From an uncultured Bacteroidota bacterium (GTDB lineage: Bacteria; Bacteroidota; Bacteroidia; Flavobacteriales; Flavobacteriaceae): 37,169 nt of DNA. The notes under the pieces were generated by a model. That model was not told the origin of the DNA. It saw only the letters and a list, made by a program, of their open reading frames with translations, and made no database searches. How positions within the stretch are numbered: the first letter of the stretch is position 1; every line of letters begins with the position of its first letter. The translations under genes and the position numbers were made by a program. Below are positions 26,044-34,461 of this stretch, piece after piece. The stretch is taken from the NCBI GenBank assembly GCA_902560065.1, contig CACEKG010000010.1, positions 1-37,169 on the forward strand, in the 5' to 3' direction.

Positions 26044-26421
26044 ATGAATGATTCAAATGGTCAATATAGTAGAATAGAAAAAGCAACAACTGTTAATGGA
26101 AATATAATTTCAGAAACAGATCTAAGAATTGATGGATCTATGGAGGGTACAGTTACCACTAAGGGTAAAATTATTATTGGCAAAGAGGCTAAAGTAAAGG
26201 GAACTTTAAATTGTCAAAATGTTGAAATTGAAGGATTTTTTAATGGGATTATTAATTCTATTGATAGTTTAAATTTAAAATCTACTTGTGAAATAGAAGG
26301 TGAAGTTAAAGTTGGTAAGTTAATTGTAGAAGCAGGAGCTATTTTTAATGCAACTTGTTCTATGAATAATGATTATGAAGGAGTTAAAACGTTAACTAAA
26401 AACCATGAAAAAACAGCCTAA
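26044..26421 (+). CDS. Bactofilin (polymer-forming cytoskeletal protein)
   Basis: This 125-aa protein is one bactofilin domain: TTVNGNIISETDLRIDGSME, then the repeating beta-helix rungs GTVTTKGKIIIGKEAKVKG, NVEIEGFFNG and CEIEGEVKVGKLIVEAGA. Bactofilins form nucleotide-independent filaments on the inner membrane that help shape the cell or position other proteins. The terminal tails are short and polar. It follows porW by 14 bp and overlaps the AtpZ gene by 17 bp, linking it to the ATP synthase accessory genes. Confidence 0.92.
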   Translation: MNDSNGQYSRIEKATTVNGNIISETDLRIDGSMEGTVTTKGKIIIGKEAKVKGTLNCQNVEIEGFFNGIINSIDSLNLKSTCEIEGEVKVGKLIVEAGAIFNATCSMNNDYEGVKTLTKNHEKTA

Positions 26422-26608
26422 TAAATGGTTAGTTTTTTCTTCTCTTTTTTTTCAGATTGCAATTATAATGTATCTTTTCGTTAAGATTGGGTCTTTTATT
26501 GATTCAAAATATAGTTCCAATAAGGATTTTTATTCTTTAATTTTTTCTGCATTAGGAATAATAATAATTTTAATTTTGATTTCAAATCAATCAAAAAAAT
26601 TAAAATAG
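26405..26608 (+). CDS. AtpZ/AtpI-family ATP synthase accessory protein
   Basis: This 67-aa protein has two transmembrane helices (about 9-29 and 40-60) separated by a short polar loop (DSKYSSNKDF), the layout of AtpZ/AtpI family proteins, which assist c-ring assembly or ion supply of F-type ATP synthases. It starts inside the bactofilin gene (17-bp overlap) and precedes a second small membrane protein and atpB. The identification rests on topology, the SLFFQIAIIMYLFVKIGSFID pattern split over its first helix, and position. Confidence 0.8.
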   Translation: MKKQPNKWLVFSSLFFQIAIIMYLFVKIGSFIDSKYSSNKDFYSLIFSALGIIIILILISNQSKKLK

Positions 26609-26611
26609 TTA

Positions 26612-26971
26612 ATGCTTAAAGGTTTGATACCCATTTCAATAAAATTAATAATAATTATGGGCATTACCTTTCTTATTCATTTATCGGTAAGCTATAATTT
26701 TAAACCGGATTTTCTTTTAATTCAAAGTTATTTAATTAATATATTTTTAGTATTTATAAGCTTTATTTTGTTATTGATTTTAAATAAAAAAATAAACTTA
26801 ATAATTACTTATTTATCAACTATTTTTATTAAAGTTTTGGTATATTTTATTTTTTTTTACCCAATTTTTTACCAAGATGGAGTTTTATATAAAGAAGAAT
26901 TTATGATTTTTTTTATTCCTTATTTTGCAGGTTTAATATCTGAAATATTTTCTTTTAAGAAATTATTTTAA
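26612..26971 (+). CDS. Small membrane protein, DUF6168-like (ATP synthase locus)
   Basis: This 119-aa protein has four predicted transmembrane helices (about 9-27, 36-58, 63-83 and 96-113). Flavobacterial genomes carry a similar protein, DUF6168, between atpZ and atpB, resembling AtpI in topology. A role in ATP synthase assembly is inferred from position only. It starts 3 bp after the AtpZ gene. The 93-bp gap that follows contains the likely atpB promoter. Confidence 0.65.
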   Translation: MLKGLIPISIKLIIIMGITFLIHLSVSYNFKPDFLLIQSYLINIFLVFISFILLLILNKKINLIITYLSTIFIKVLVYFIFFYPIFYQDGVLYKEEFMIFFIPYFAGLISEIFSFKKLF

Positions 26972-27033
26972 TAATGATTTAAAAAAGTATATAAAAAGTT
27001 GCTACAATCATTTTATTTTTTACCCTAATGCAT

Positions 27034-27041
27034 TACATTTG
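27034..27041 (+). promoter_or_regulatory. Promoter -7 box for the atp operon (TACATTTG)
   Basis: TACATTTG matches TAnnTTTG and is followed by CG. A T-rich TTTA at about 27012-27015 lies near the -33 position with a spacer of 18-19 bp. It leaves a leader of about 18 nt before the atpB ATG at 27065, so the six structural atp genes may be transcribed separately from the accessory genes upstream. Confidence 0.5.
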
Positions 27042-27064
27042 CGTTTTTCAACACAAATTGTTTA

Positions 27065-28138
27065 ATGACTATAGTCAAAAGCAGATTTTTTATTTTAATA
27101 CTACTATTTTTTAGCCATTTTGAGCTTTATTCTAATAGTTTAGAAAAAAATATACAAGAGCTAGAAAAAGAAATAAAAGAGTATATAAATCATCATGTAT
27201 TAGACTCTCATGATTTTAATCTGTTAAGTTATACTAAAGAAGATGGAACTAAATTTTATTTGGGAATTCCTCTCCCAGTAATTTTATGGGATGATGGATT
27301 GGCAATATTTTCTTCATCAAAATTTAAACATGGTAAATCTGTAGTAAAATCTGGTGAGAATTTTTATAAGTTATATCATGGAAAGATATATAAAACAGAC
27401 TCTTCTGGAAAAATATATTATGATAATAATAAAAATGTTATAAATACTAGTCCAATTGATTTTTCTATTACTAAAGGAGTTGTAAGCATAATTTTTGTTT
27501 CTATCATTATGTTTTTTTTATTTAGAAACTTAGCTAATTCATATAAAAAAAATAAAATGATGGCAAAAGGTATTGGAAGATTTTTTGAACCAATAGTTCT
27601 TTACATAAGAGATGAAATAGCAATTCCAAATATTGGAGAAAAACATTACAAAAGATATATGAGTTTCTTATTAACTCTATTTTTCTTTATTTGGATTTGT
27701 AATATGGTTGGTTTGACTCCTTTGGGAATCAATGTAACAGGTAATATTGCAGTTACATTTTGTTTGGCATTATTAACTTTTATTATAACTACAGTGAGTG
27801 GTACAAAGTATTATTGGAAACATATTTTTTGGATGCCGGGAATGCCCCTGCCAATGAAAATTATTATGGCTCCTATAGAATTATTAGGTGTTATTATAAA
27901 ACCATTTACTTTAATGATTCGATTATATGCAAACATTATGGCTGGTCATATTGTAATGATGACTTTAATATCTATGATTTTCATTTTCAGAAATTGGATT
28001 GGATCTAGTTTATCATTTATGCTAGCTTTTTTTATTGCAATTATTGAAATTTTAGTAGCACTTTTACAGGCTTATATTTTTACAATTCTATCGGCATTAT
28101 ATTTTGGTTTTGCTGTTGAAGAAGAACACGATCATTAA
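27065..28138 (+). CDS. atpB: ATP synthase F0 subunit a
   Basis: Subunit a forms the proton half-channels next to the c-ring. The 357-aa product is about 90 residues longer than E. coli AtpB. It has a cleavable-looking signal peptide (residues 1-23) and a periplasmic segment to about 135, a form usual in Bacteroidota. The membrane core follows (about 137-350). The essential Arg is Arg286 in TLMIRLYANIMAGH, and the last helix carries ALLQAYIFTILSALY. The start ATG follows the promoter by 23 bp. Confidence 0.96.
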   Translation: MTIVKSRFFILILLFFSHFELYSNSLEKNIQELEKEIKEYINHHVLDSHDFNLLSYTKEDGTKFYLGIPLPVILWDDGLAIFSSSKFKHGKSVVKSGENFYKLYHGKIYKTDSSGKIYYDNNKNVINTSPIDFSITKGVVSIIFVSIIMFFLFRNLANSYKKNKMMAKGIGRFFEPIVLYIRDEIAIPNIGEKHYKRYMSFLLTLFFFIWICNMVGLTPLGINVTGNIAVTFCLALLTFIITTVSGTKYYWKHIFWMPGMPLPMKIIMAPIELLGVIIKPFTLMIRLYANIMAGHIVMMTLISMIFIFRNWIGSSLSFMLAFFIAIIEILVALLQAYIFTILSALYFGFAVEEEHDH

Positions 28139-28182
28139 GATCAAAATTTTTAAAATGAATGTTTAATTTAAAATAAATAAAT

Positions 28183-28374
28183 ATGGAAATTCCAGCAATA
28201 GTAGGAGGAGGTTTAATAGTAATAGGTGTAGGTATTGGTATAGGAGGCATCGGTAGAGGTGCTATGGAAGCAATTGGTCGTCAACCAGATGCTTATGGCA
28301 AGATACAAACAGCTATGTTAATTGGAGCAGCTCTTGTAGAAGGTATAGGCTTTGCAGCAATGTTTGTACTTTAA
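28183..28374 (+). CDS. atpE: ATP synthase F0 subunit c
   Basis: Subunit c is the rotor-ring protein. The 63-aa product has two helices joined by the RQPDA loop. The ion-carrying carboxylate is Glu53 (AALVEGIGF). At the position aligned with the sodium-coordinating Gln of Ilyobacter the residue is Ile, and Glu53 is followed by Gly, so the ring is likely proton-driven. Helix 1 is very Gly-rich (GVGIGIGGIGRG), as in tightly packed c-rings. It lies 44 bp after atpB, a gap without a clear stem-loop. Confidence 0.96.
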   Translation: MEIPAIVGGGLIVIGVGIGIGGIGRGAMEAIGRQPDAYGKIQTAMLIGAALVEGIGFAAMFVL

Positions 28375-28401
28375 ATCAAGATTTTATTAAATTTTTAAAT
28401 A

Positions 28402-28902
28402 ATGGAGAAGTTAATAACTGAGTTTTCTTTTGGATTATTTTTTTGGCATTCTTTAATTTTCATTGGGTTAATTTTTTTGCTAAAAAAGTTTGCATGGAAA
28501 CCAATTCTTGACGCTGTTGAAGAAAGAGATAATTCTATAAAAAAAGCAATTTCTTCTGCTGAGAATGCAAGGAAGGAAATGGAAACTTTGAAAGAAGATA
28601 ATTCTCGAATTTTAAAAGAAGCAAGAATTGAAAGAGACAAGCTTTTAAAAGATGCAAAAAAAACAAAAGATGAGTTAATAGATAATGCTAAAGAAGAAGC
28701 AAAATTGGAAGCTCAAAAAATTATTAATCAGGCTAATATTTCTATTAAGAATGAAAAAAAATTAGCGATTAAAGAATTAAAAAATCAAGTTTCATTAATT
28801 TCAATGCAAATTGCAGAAAAGGTTATAAAAAAAGAACTTGATAATACTAATAAACAAGAAGAGTTTTTGAATAAATTAATTGACGAAACTAATATTAAAT
28901 AA
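28402..28902 (+). CDS. atpF: ATP synthase F0 subunit b
   Basis: Subunit b is the peripheral stalk. The 166-aa product has one N-terminal transmembrane helix (about 9-27, FGLFFWHSLIFIGLIFLL), the conserved FAWKPILDAVEERD junction, and a long charged alpha-helix rich in Lys, Glu and Ala. It starts 27 bp after atpE and ends 6 bp before the atpH ATG. Confidence 0.95.
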   Translation: MEKLITEFSFGLFFWHSLIFIGLIFLLKKFAWKPILDAVEERDNSIKKAISSAENARKEMETLKEDNSRILKEARIERDKLLKDAKKTKDELIDNAKEEAKLEAQKIINQANISIKNEKKLAIKELKNQVSLISMQIAEKVIKKELDNTNKQEEFLNKLIDETNIK

Positions 28903-28908
28903 TATTTG

Positions 28909-29442
28909 ATGAAAAATAGTTTAGTAGCCTTAAGATATTCAAAAGCTTTAATCAATTATTCTGAAAACAAAAAAGCATCAAAAAAAGTCTATGAGGAAAT
29001 GAAATTGATTTCAAAAATTTTCTCTCAGAATAAAAAAGTTTTAAAATTTTTTAGTAATCCAGTTGTTTCGATTAAAAATAAGAAAAACTTGATTTTTAGG
29101 CTCATAAATAATACTAGTGAGGAAACAACTAAATTAATTGATCTCTTAGAAAAAAATAAAAGGTTATTTATGATTAGTGAAATATCTAACAGCTTCATTG
29201 ATCTATATAAAAGTAAAAGAGGTATTTCCAATGCTAAAATTACTACATCAGTTAAATTATCAAAGGAACTTGAGAATAAGATTTTGGAAAAATTAAAAAA
29301 CATTGATAAAGGAGAAATTAAAATTTCAAATGTAATTGACCCTGAAATAATAGGTGGATTTATAATAAATTTTAAAGGACTTCAATATGATGCTAGTATT
29401 AAAAATCAGTTTAAATTATTAAAATCAGAAATAGTTACTTAA
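28909..29442 (+). CDS. atpH: ATP synthase F1 subunit delta
   Basis: Delta (OSCP) joins the b stalk to the alpha/beta head. The 177-aa product has the N-terminal helical domain ([13 protein letters not shown]) and the C-terminal strand motif [20 protein letters not shown] one codon upstream (28906) is in frame, but the ATG at 28909 is the normal choice. It ends 16 bp before atpA. Confidence 0.94.
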   Translation: MKNSLVALRYSKALINYSENKKASKKVYEEMKLISKIFSQNKKVLKFFSNPVVSIKNKKNLIFRLINNTSEETTKLIDLLEKNKRLFMISEISNSFIDLYKSKRGISNAKITTSVKLSKELENKILEKLKNIDKGEIKISNVIDPEIIGGFIINFKGLQYDASIKNQFKLLKSEIVT

Positions 29443-29458
29443 TATAAAGACTAGAAAA

Positions 29459-31036
29459 ATGACAGAAATTAAATCAGCTGAAATTTCAGCTATATTAAAA
29501 AAACAATTAGAGGGATATGAATCTGAATCTTCATTAAATGAGATTGGAACTGTTCTAGAGGTAGGAGACGGAATAGCAAGAGTTTTTGGATTATCTGATG
29601 CTCAATATGGTGAGTTAGTATCTTTTGGTGGAGGTCTAGAAGGAATGGTTTTAAATCTTGAAGAAGATCATGTAGGGATTGTTTTGTTAGGATCCTCAAA
29701 TAGAGTTAAGGAGGGAGATTCAGTAAAAAGAACAGGAAGAATTAGCTCTATTAAAGTTGGAGAAAATATAATAGGAAGAGTTGTTGACACTTTAGGAAAC
29801 CCAATAGATGGAAAAGGAGAAATTAAGGGCAAAACTTATGAATTGCCTCTAGAGAGAAAAGCTCCAGGAGTTATATTTAGACAGCCAGTTAATGAGCCAT
29901 TACAAACAGGAATTAAATCTGTTGATGCAATGATTCCAATTGGAAGAGGTCAAAGAGAATTAGTTATAGGTGATAGACAAACTGGAAAAACAACAGTATG
30001 CATTGATACAATTCTTAATCAGAAAGAGTTTTATGATGCAGGAAATCCAGTTTATTGTGTTTATGTTGCTATTGGTCAAAAAGCTTCAACAGTAGCTGCA
30101 TTGTCAAAAATATTAGAAGATAGAGGTGCTCTAAATTATACAACTATAGTAGCTGCTAATGCTTCAGATCCTGCAGCAATGCAGGTTTATGCTCCTTTTG
30201 CTGGAGCCGCAATAGGAGAATTTTTTAGAGATACCGGAAGACCTGCTTTGATTATTTATGATGATTTGTCAAAGCAAGCAGTAGCTTACAGAGAAGTTTC
30301 ATTATTGCTTAGAAGACCCCCTGGAAGAGAAGCTTACCCAGGAGATGTTTTTTATCTTCATTCAAGATTATTAGAAAGATCTGCAAAGATTATTAATAAC
30401 GATAAAATTGCTTCGGAAATGAATGATTTACCAAAACCTTTAAAACCAATTGTTAAGGGAGGAGGATCTTTAACTGCATTACCAATTATTGAAACACAAG
30501 CTGGAGATGTCTCGGCCTATATTCCTACTAATGTAATTTCGATTACGGATGGTCAGATATTTTTAGAATCTGACTTATTTAACTCTGGAGTTAGACCTGC
30601 AATTAATGTTGGAATATCTGTTTCTCGAGTAGGAGGGTCCGCTCAAATTAAATCTATGAAAAAGATTGCAGGGACTTTAAAATTAGATCAGGCTCAATAT
30701 AGGGAATTAGAAGCTTTTGCTAAATTCGGATCAGACCTAGATGCTGCCACTTTAAATGTTATTGAAAAAGGAAGAAGAAATGTTGAAATTTTAAAGCAGG
30801 CTCAGAATGATCCTTTCACAGTAGAAAATCAAATAGCTATTATTTATGCAGGCTCTAAAAATCTTTTAAAAGAAATTGCTGTTGAAAAAGTAAAAGATTT
30901 TGAAAAAAGCTATTTAGAAGAATTAAATAAAAATCATAAAAAATCCTTAAATAGCTTAAAGCAAGGAAATCTTAGTGAAGATGTTTTAAAAACATTAGAT
31001 ACTGTTGCAAATAAAATTTCAAAACTTTTTGCATAA
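29459..31036 (+). CDS. atpA: ATP synthase F1 subunit alpha
   Basis: Alpha is the non-catalytic nucleotide-binding subunit of the F1 head. The 525-aa product has the P-loop GDRQTGKT at residues 171-178, the nucleotide-domain block [20 protein letters not shown], and [20 protein letters not shown] with the conserved catalytic-interface region ([10 protein letters not shown] contains the arginine-finger neighbourhood). Its sequence is more conserved and slightly richer in G/C than neighbouring small genes. The order continues directly into atpG; atpD and atpC are absent. Confidence 0.98.
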   Translation: MTEIKSAEISAILKKQLEGYESESSLNEIGTVLEVGDGIARVFGLSDAQYGELVSFGGGLEGMVLNLEEDHVGIVLLGSSNRVKEGDSVKRTGRISSIKVGENIIGRVVDTLGNPIDGKGEIKGKTYELPLERKAPGVIFRQPVNEPLQTGIKSVDAMIPIGRGQRELVIGDRQTGKTTVCIDTILNQKEFYDAGNPVYCVYVAIGQKASTVAALSKILEDRGALNYTTIVAANASDPAAMQVYAPFAGAAIGEFFRDTGRPALIIYDDLSKQAVAYREVSLLLRRPPGREAYPGDVFYLHSRLLERSAKIINNDKIASEMNDLPKPLKPIVKGGGSLTALPIIETQAGDVSAYIPTNVISITDGQIFLESDLFNSGVRPAINVGISVSRVGGSAQIKSMKKIAGTLKLDQAQYRELEAFAKFGSDLDAATLNVIEKGRRNVEILKQAQNDPFTVENQIAIIYAGSKNLLKEIAVEKVKDFEKSYLEELNKNHKKSLNSLKQGNLSEDVLKTLDTVANKISKLFA

Positions 31037-31042
31037 ATTCTT

Positions 31043-31906
31043 ATGGCTAATTTAAAAGAAATAAGAAATAGAATAGGATCTGTATCTTCTACAATGCAGA
31101 TTACTAGCGCAATGAAAATGGTTTCAGCTGCTAAATTAAAAAAAGCTCAAGATTCAATAATTGCAATGAGACCTTATTCAATAAAATTAACAGAATTAAT
31201 TCGATCTTTAACTTCTTCTAATAGTTTAGATGCTGATAATATTTTATCTGTGAAAAGAGAAATTAATAATATATTAATAGTAGCAATTACGTCAAATAGA
31301 GGTTTATGTGGCGCTTTTAATTCAAACATTTTAAAAGAAGTTCAGTTTTTAATGAATGATAAATTTAAATCTAGTAAGGTTAGTATAATGTCTATTGGAA
31401 AAAAAGGAACAGAGTTTTTTACAAAAAAAAATTTAGTTTATTCAAGCCACGATGAAATTTACGATAATTTAAATTATGAAAATGTATCTAGTATTGCTCA
31501 AAAAATTATAGATTCTTTTATTGATGGCTCCTTTGATAAGGTTATACTAGTATATAATCAATTCAAGAATGCTGCTACTCAAATAATTAAATCAGAAGGA
31601 TTTTTACCTTTAGAAAATGAAACTTCTGATCAAAATTCTGAAGTTAATAATTATATATACGAACCTTCAGAAGAGTTAGTTTTAAAGGAATTAATTCCTA
31701 AGTCACTAAAAATACAACTTTTAAAGTCTATAAAAGACTCAATTGCAAGTGAACATGGTGCTCGTATGACAGCTATGCATAAAGCTACAGATAACGCAAC
31801 TGAGTTAAGAGATCAATTAAAATTATCTTATAATAAAGCTAGACAAGCAGCAATTACTAATGAAATTCTTGAAATTGTTGGAGGAGCAGAAGCTCTTAAA
31901 GGATAA
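31043..31906 (+). CDS. atpG: ATP synthase F1 subunit gamma
   Basis: Gamma is the central rotor shaft. The 287-aa product has the N-terminal helix LKEIRNRIGSVSSTMQITSA with MVSAAKLKKAQ, the Rossmann-like middle (SNRGLCGAFNSN), and the C-terminal helix ending ITNEILEIVGGAEAL, all diagnostic. It is the last atp gene. A T-rich stretch follows but no clear terminator hairpin. dut begins 58 bp later with its own promoter box. Confidence 0.96.
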   Translation: MANLKEIRNRIGSVSSTMQITSAMKMVSAAKLKKAQDSIIAMRPYSIKLTELIRSLTSSNSLDADNILSVKREINNILIVAITSNRGLCGAFNSNILKEVQFLMNDKFKSSKVSIMSIGKKGTEFFTKKNLVYSSHDEIYDNLNYENVSSIAQKIIDSFIDGSFDKVILVYNQFKNAATQIIKSEGFLPLENETSDQNSEVNNYIYEPSEELVLKELIPKSLKIQLLKSIKDSIASEHGARMTAMHKATDNATELRDQLKLSYNKARQAAITNEILEIVGGAEALKG

Positions 31907-31941
31907 TTTATTTTTTTATTTTAAACGATATTACCTTTTTG

Positions 31942-31949
31942 TACTTTTG
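31942..31949 (+). promoter_or_regulatory. Promoter -7 box for dut (TACTTTTG)
   Basis: TACTTTTG matches TAnnTTTG and ends 15 bp before the dut ATG at 31965. The -33 position is T-rich without a clear TTTG. Confidence 0.4.
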
Positions 31950-31964
31950 AATAAACAATAGTTT

Positions 31965-32402
31965 ATGATTAAAGTTCCAATAATTAATAATAGTCATTAT
32001 GATTTACCATCATACTCGACTAAACAATCTTCAGGCTTAGATCTTAGAGCGAATATTCTAGAAAAAATAATATTAGCTCCCTTTGATAGAAAATTGATTC
32101 CAACCGGATTGTCTATTTCTATACCTGAAGGATATGAAGCACAAGTTAGACCAAGGAGTGGGTTATCCATTAAAAATGGAATAACAGTTTTAAATTCTCC
32201 GGGGACAATAGATTCTGATTATAGAGGAGATATAGGTGTAATTTTAATTAATCTCTCAAAGGAATCTTATTCAATAAATCCTGGGGATAGAATAGCTCAG
32301 TTAGTTTTCTCTAAATATGAAAAAATTGAATGGGGAATTGTTTCAGATCTTACAGATTCAAATAGAGGAAAATCTGGTTTTGGAAGTACTGGTAAAAATT
32401 AA
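31965..32402 (+). CDS. dut: dUTP diphosphatase
   Basis: Dut hydrolyses dUTP to dUMP, keeping uracil out of DNA and feeding dTMP synthesis. The 145-aa product shows all five trimeric dUTPase motifs: SSGLDLRAN (I), RSGLS (II), GTIDSDYRGDIGVILIN (III, with the catalytic Asp), PGDRIAQLVF (IV) and RGKSGFGSTGK (V). In motif V the usual Gly before GFGSTG is Ser. DUF4292 follows after 49 bp. Confidence 0.95.
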   Translation: MIKVPIINNSHYDLPSYSTKQSSGLDLRANILEKIILAPFDRKLIPTGLSISIPEGYEAQVRPRSGLSIKNGITVLNSPGTIDSDYRGDIGVILINLSKESYSINPGDRIAQLVFSKYEKIEWGIVSDLTDSNRGKSGFGSTGKN

Positions 32403-32451
32403 TTAATCCTTTTTTCATTTGTAAAATTAAATTTTAAAAAACGTTAATTAA

Positions 32452-33243
32452 ATGATTTCAAATAATTTCAAAACTCAAATAATTAAGGTTTTTTGGGTTA
32501 TTTCGATATTCTTTTTTTATAGTTGTAAATCAATAACTGTTTTACCAACTAACAAACCAGTATCTAATGTTAACATTAATGCTTTAATTGATAAAATAAA
32601 TACTAATACTTTAAATTTTAAAAATTTTAAATCAAGAATAAGGGTTATTTATGACGATGGAAAAAAGAAAGAACAAGTAATAGTTCAAATGAGAGTTAAA
32701 TCAGACGAAATTATTTGGTTAAGCGCAACAATGTTAGTTCCTATAGCAAAAGTCATTATTTCTAAGGACAAGTTAAGATTTTACGAAAGATTTCAAAAAA
32801 CTTATTTTGATGGAGATTTAAAAGCTATTAATTCTATTTTGAAAACAAAAATTAATTATAATAAATTAGAAAATATTTTATTGGGAAAATCTTTTGTAAA
32901 TCTTAATAATTATTCTTGGAAGCAAATATCTAGTTCTAAAAATTACATTTTAATATCTAAAGGAAGAAATAATATATTTAATCCAACCTTGTTCTTTAAT
33001 CCCGGAAGTTTTCTTTTAGAAGAACAAAGAATATTTTTACCAGAAATATCCGAGATCTTAAGGATTCAATATGCAAATTACATAAATATAGGAGATAATA
33101 ATATTCCTCAGACAATTAAAATTTTAATTAATTATGAAGGTGTTTTAAGATCAATTGAAATTGATTTATCTAGTATTAATTTTCCTGAAAAGTTAAATTT
33201 TCCTTTTGAAATCCCTAAAGGTTATAAAAAATTAGATTTGTAA
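32452..33243 (+). CDS. DUF4292 lipoprotein (LolA/LolB-like fold suspected)
   Basis: This 263-aa protein has a lipoprotein signal peptide (hydrophobic core, FYS-Cys, Cys25) and matches the Bacteroidota family DUF4292. The recognisable parts are FKNFKSRIRVIYDD, a strand-rich middle (IIWLSATMLVPIAKVIISKD) and YERFQKTYFDG. The alternating strands resemble lipoprotein carriers, so a periplasmic lipid or lipoprotein role is possible but unproven. Its stop overlaps the ATG of the EnvC-like gene by one base (TAATG), indicating translational coupling. Confidence 0.85.
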   Translation: MISNNFKTQIIKVFWVISIFFFYSCKSITVLPTNKPVSNVNINALIDKINTNTLNFKNFKSRIRVIYDDGKKKEQVIVQMRVKSDEIIWLSATMLVPIAKVIISKDKLRFYERFQKTYFDGDLKAINSILKTKINYNKLENILLGKSFVNLNNYSWKQISSSKNYILISKGRNNIFNPTLFFNPGSFLLEEQRIFLPEISEILRIQYANYINIGDNNIPQTIKILINYEGVLRSIEIDLSSINFPEKLNFPFEIPKGYKKLDL

Positions 33244-34457
33244 TGCATAGATTTTTTTATTGGGTAATATTATTTTTTTTAATTAGTATTAATCTGAAGA
33301 GTCAAGAGATTAAAAAGCAAAAGGAACTTGAAAATAGAAGCAGAATATTAAAGAAAGAAATAAAAAAAATAAATGAGCTTCTTTTTTCAAATGAAAGGAA
33401 AAAGAAAAATGCAATTGATGAAGTTGAGGATTTAGAATTAAAATTATCATTCAGAGAAGAATTAATTAAAGTAAATAATCAGCAAGCAAATGAAATAGTA
33501 AAAAGAATAAATATTAATGAAAAAACTATTTCAAATCAAAGAAATGAATTGGAGATGCTTAAAAAAAATTATTCTAAAATGATTAAAAATTCATATAAAA
33601 GTAGGTCATTAAACAATAGATTAATGTTTTTATTTTCATCAGATAACTTTTATCAAGCATATAAAAGATTAGAATATTTAAAACAATATTCAGTTTCCAG
33701 AAGAAAAGTTGCTTATAAAATCCAAGAAAAAACTATATTACTTCAAGAACTTAATAAAACATTAATTAATCAAAAGATAAAAAAAGATGAGTTGATCAAA
33801 GAAAATAGAAAAGCAAAACAATCTTTGTTAAATGAAAAAAATCGTCAAAAAGAAGTAATAGATTTCTTATTAAAAAAGAGAAGAAATTTGTCTGTCCAAA
33901 TAAATTTAAAACAAAAACAAGCAAAAGAAATTGATAATGAAATTGAAATTTTAATAAAAAAAGCAATATTAGCATCTAAAAAAAATAAAAAACAATCTAA
34001 ATCAGTTGTTTTTGATTTAACTCCTGAAGCAAAATTAATTGCTGCTAATTTTAAATCAAATAAAGGCAGACTTCCATGGCCTTTGGAAAACGGAATTGTG
34101 ACTCAAAAATTTGGAAAACAACCTCATTCAGTTGTTAAAACAACAATGATTCAAAGTAATGGGGTAACCATTGCTACTAAACCAAACTCGTTTGTAAGAT
34201 CAGTCTTTGATGGTGAAATTATGGCGATTTTAGTTTATAAAGGAAGTAATCCATCAGTGCTTATTAAACATGGAAATTATATAACAGCATATAAAAACTT
34301 GGGAAGCGTGAACGTTAAAAAAGGAGATTTAGTTAAGGCAAAACAAAAAATTGGCAAAGTATTTACAAATCAAAAATCAGGAAAATCAACATTGCAATTT
34401 AGTATTTTCAATAATACAGTCCCACAAAATCCTAAAAATTGGATTTATGAAATGTAA
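33243..34457 (+). CDS. EnvC-like murein hydrolase activator with degenerate M23 domain
   Basis: This 404-aa protein has a signal peptide (residues 1-20), a long coiled coil (about 22-250) and a C-terminal LytM/M23 fold (about 275-404, starting LPWPLENGIVTQKFGK). The zinc ligands are missing: the His-x3-Asp site reads QSNGVTI and the His-x-His site reads STLQFSIF. This is the EnvC/NlpD state, in which the LytM domain activates amidases at the division site instead of cutting peptidoglycan itself. The signal peptide predicts a periplasmic location. It is coupled to DUF4292 and ends 4 bp from the convergent HU/SPOR gene. Confidence 0.9.
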   Translation: MHRFFYWVILFFLISINLKSQEIKKQKELENRSRILKKEIKKINELLFSNERKKKNAIDEVEDLELKLSFREELIKVNNQQANEIVKRININEKTISNQRNELEMLKKNYSKMIKNSYKSRSLNNRLMFLFSSDNFYQAYKRLEYLKQYSVSRRKVAYKIQEKTILLQELNKTLINQKIKKDELIKENRKAKQSLLNEKNRQKEVIDFLLKKRRNLSVQINLKQKQAKEIDNEIEILIKKAILASKKNKKQSKSVVFDLTPEAKLIAANFKSNKGRLPWPLENGIVTQKFGKQPHSVVKTTMIQSNGVTIATKPNSFVRSVFDGEIMAILVYKGSNPSVLIKHGNYITAYKNLGSVNVKKGDLVKAKQKIGKVFTNQKSGKSTLQFSIFNNTVPQNPKNWIYEM

Positions 34458-34461
34458 ATAA

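Noticed and set aside
27760-28008. An 82-codon plus-strand frame inside atpB
   Set aside because: It is an out-of-frame shadow of the conserved membrane core of subunit a.
28183-28374. Possible sodium-driven c-ring
   Set aside because: The Gln and the Glu-Ser/Thr pair needed for sodium coordination are absent; the residues are Ile and Glu-Gly.
31907-31964. Terminator after atpG
   Set aside because: The gap is T-rich but I could not pair a convincing stem.
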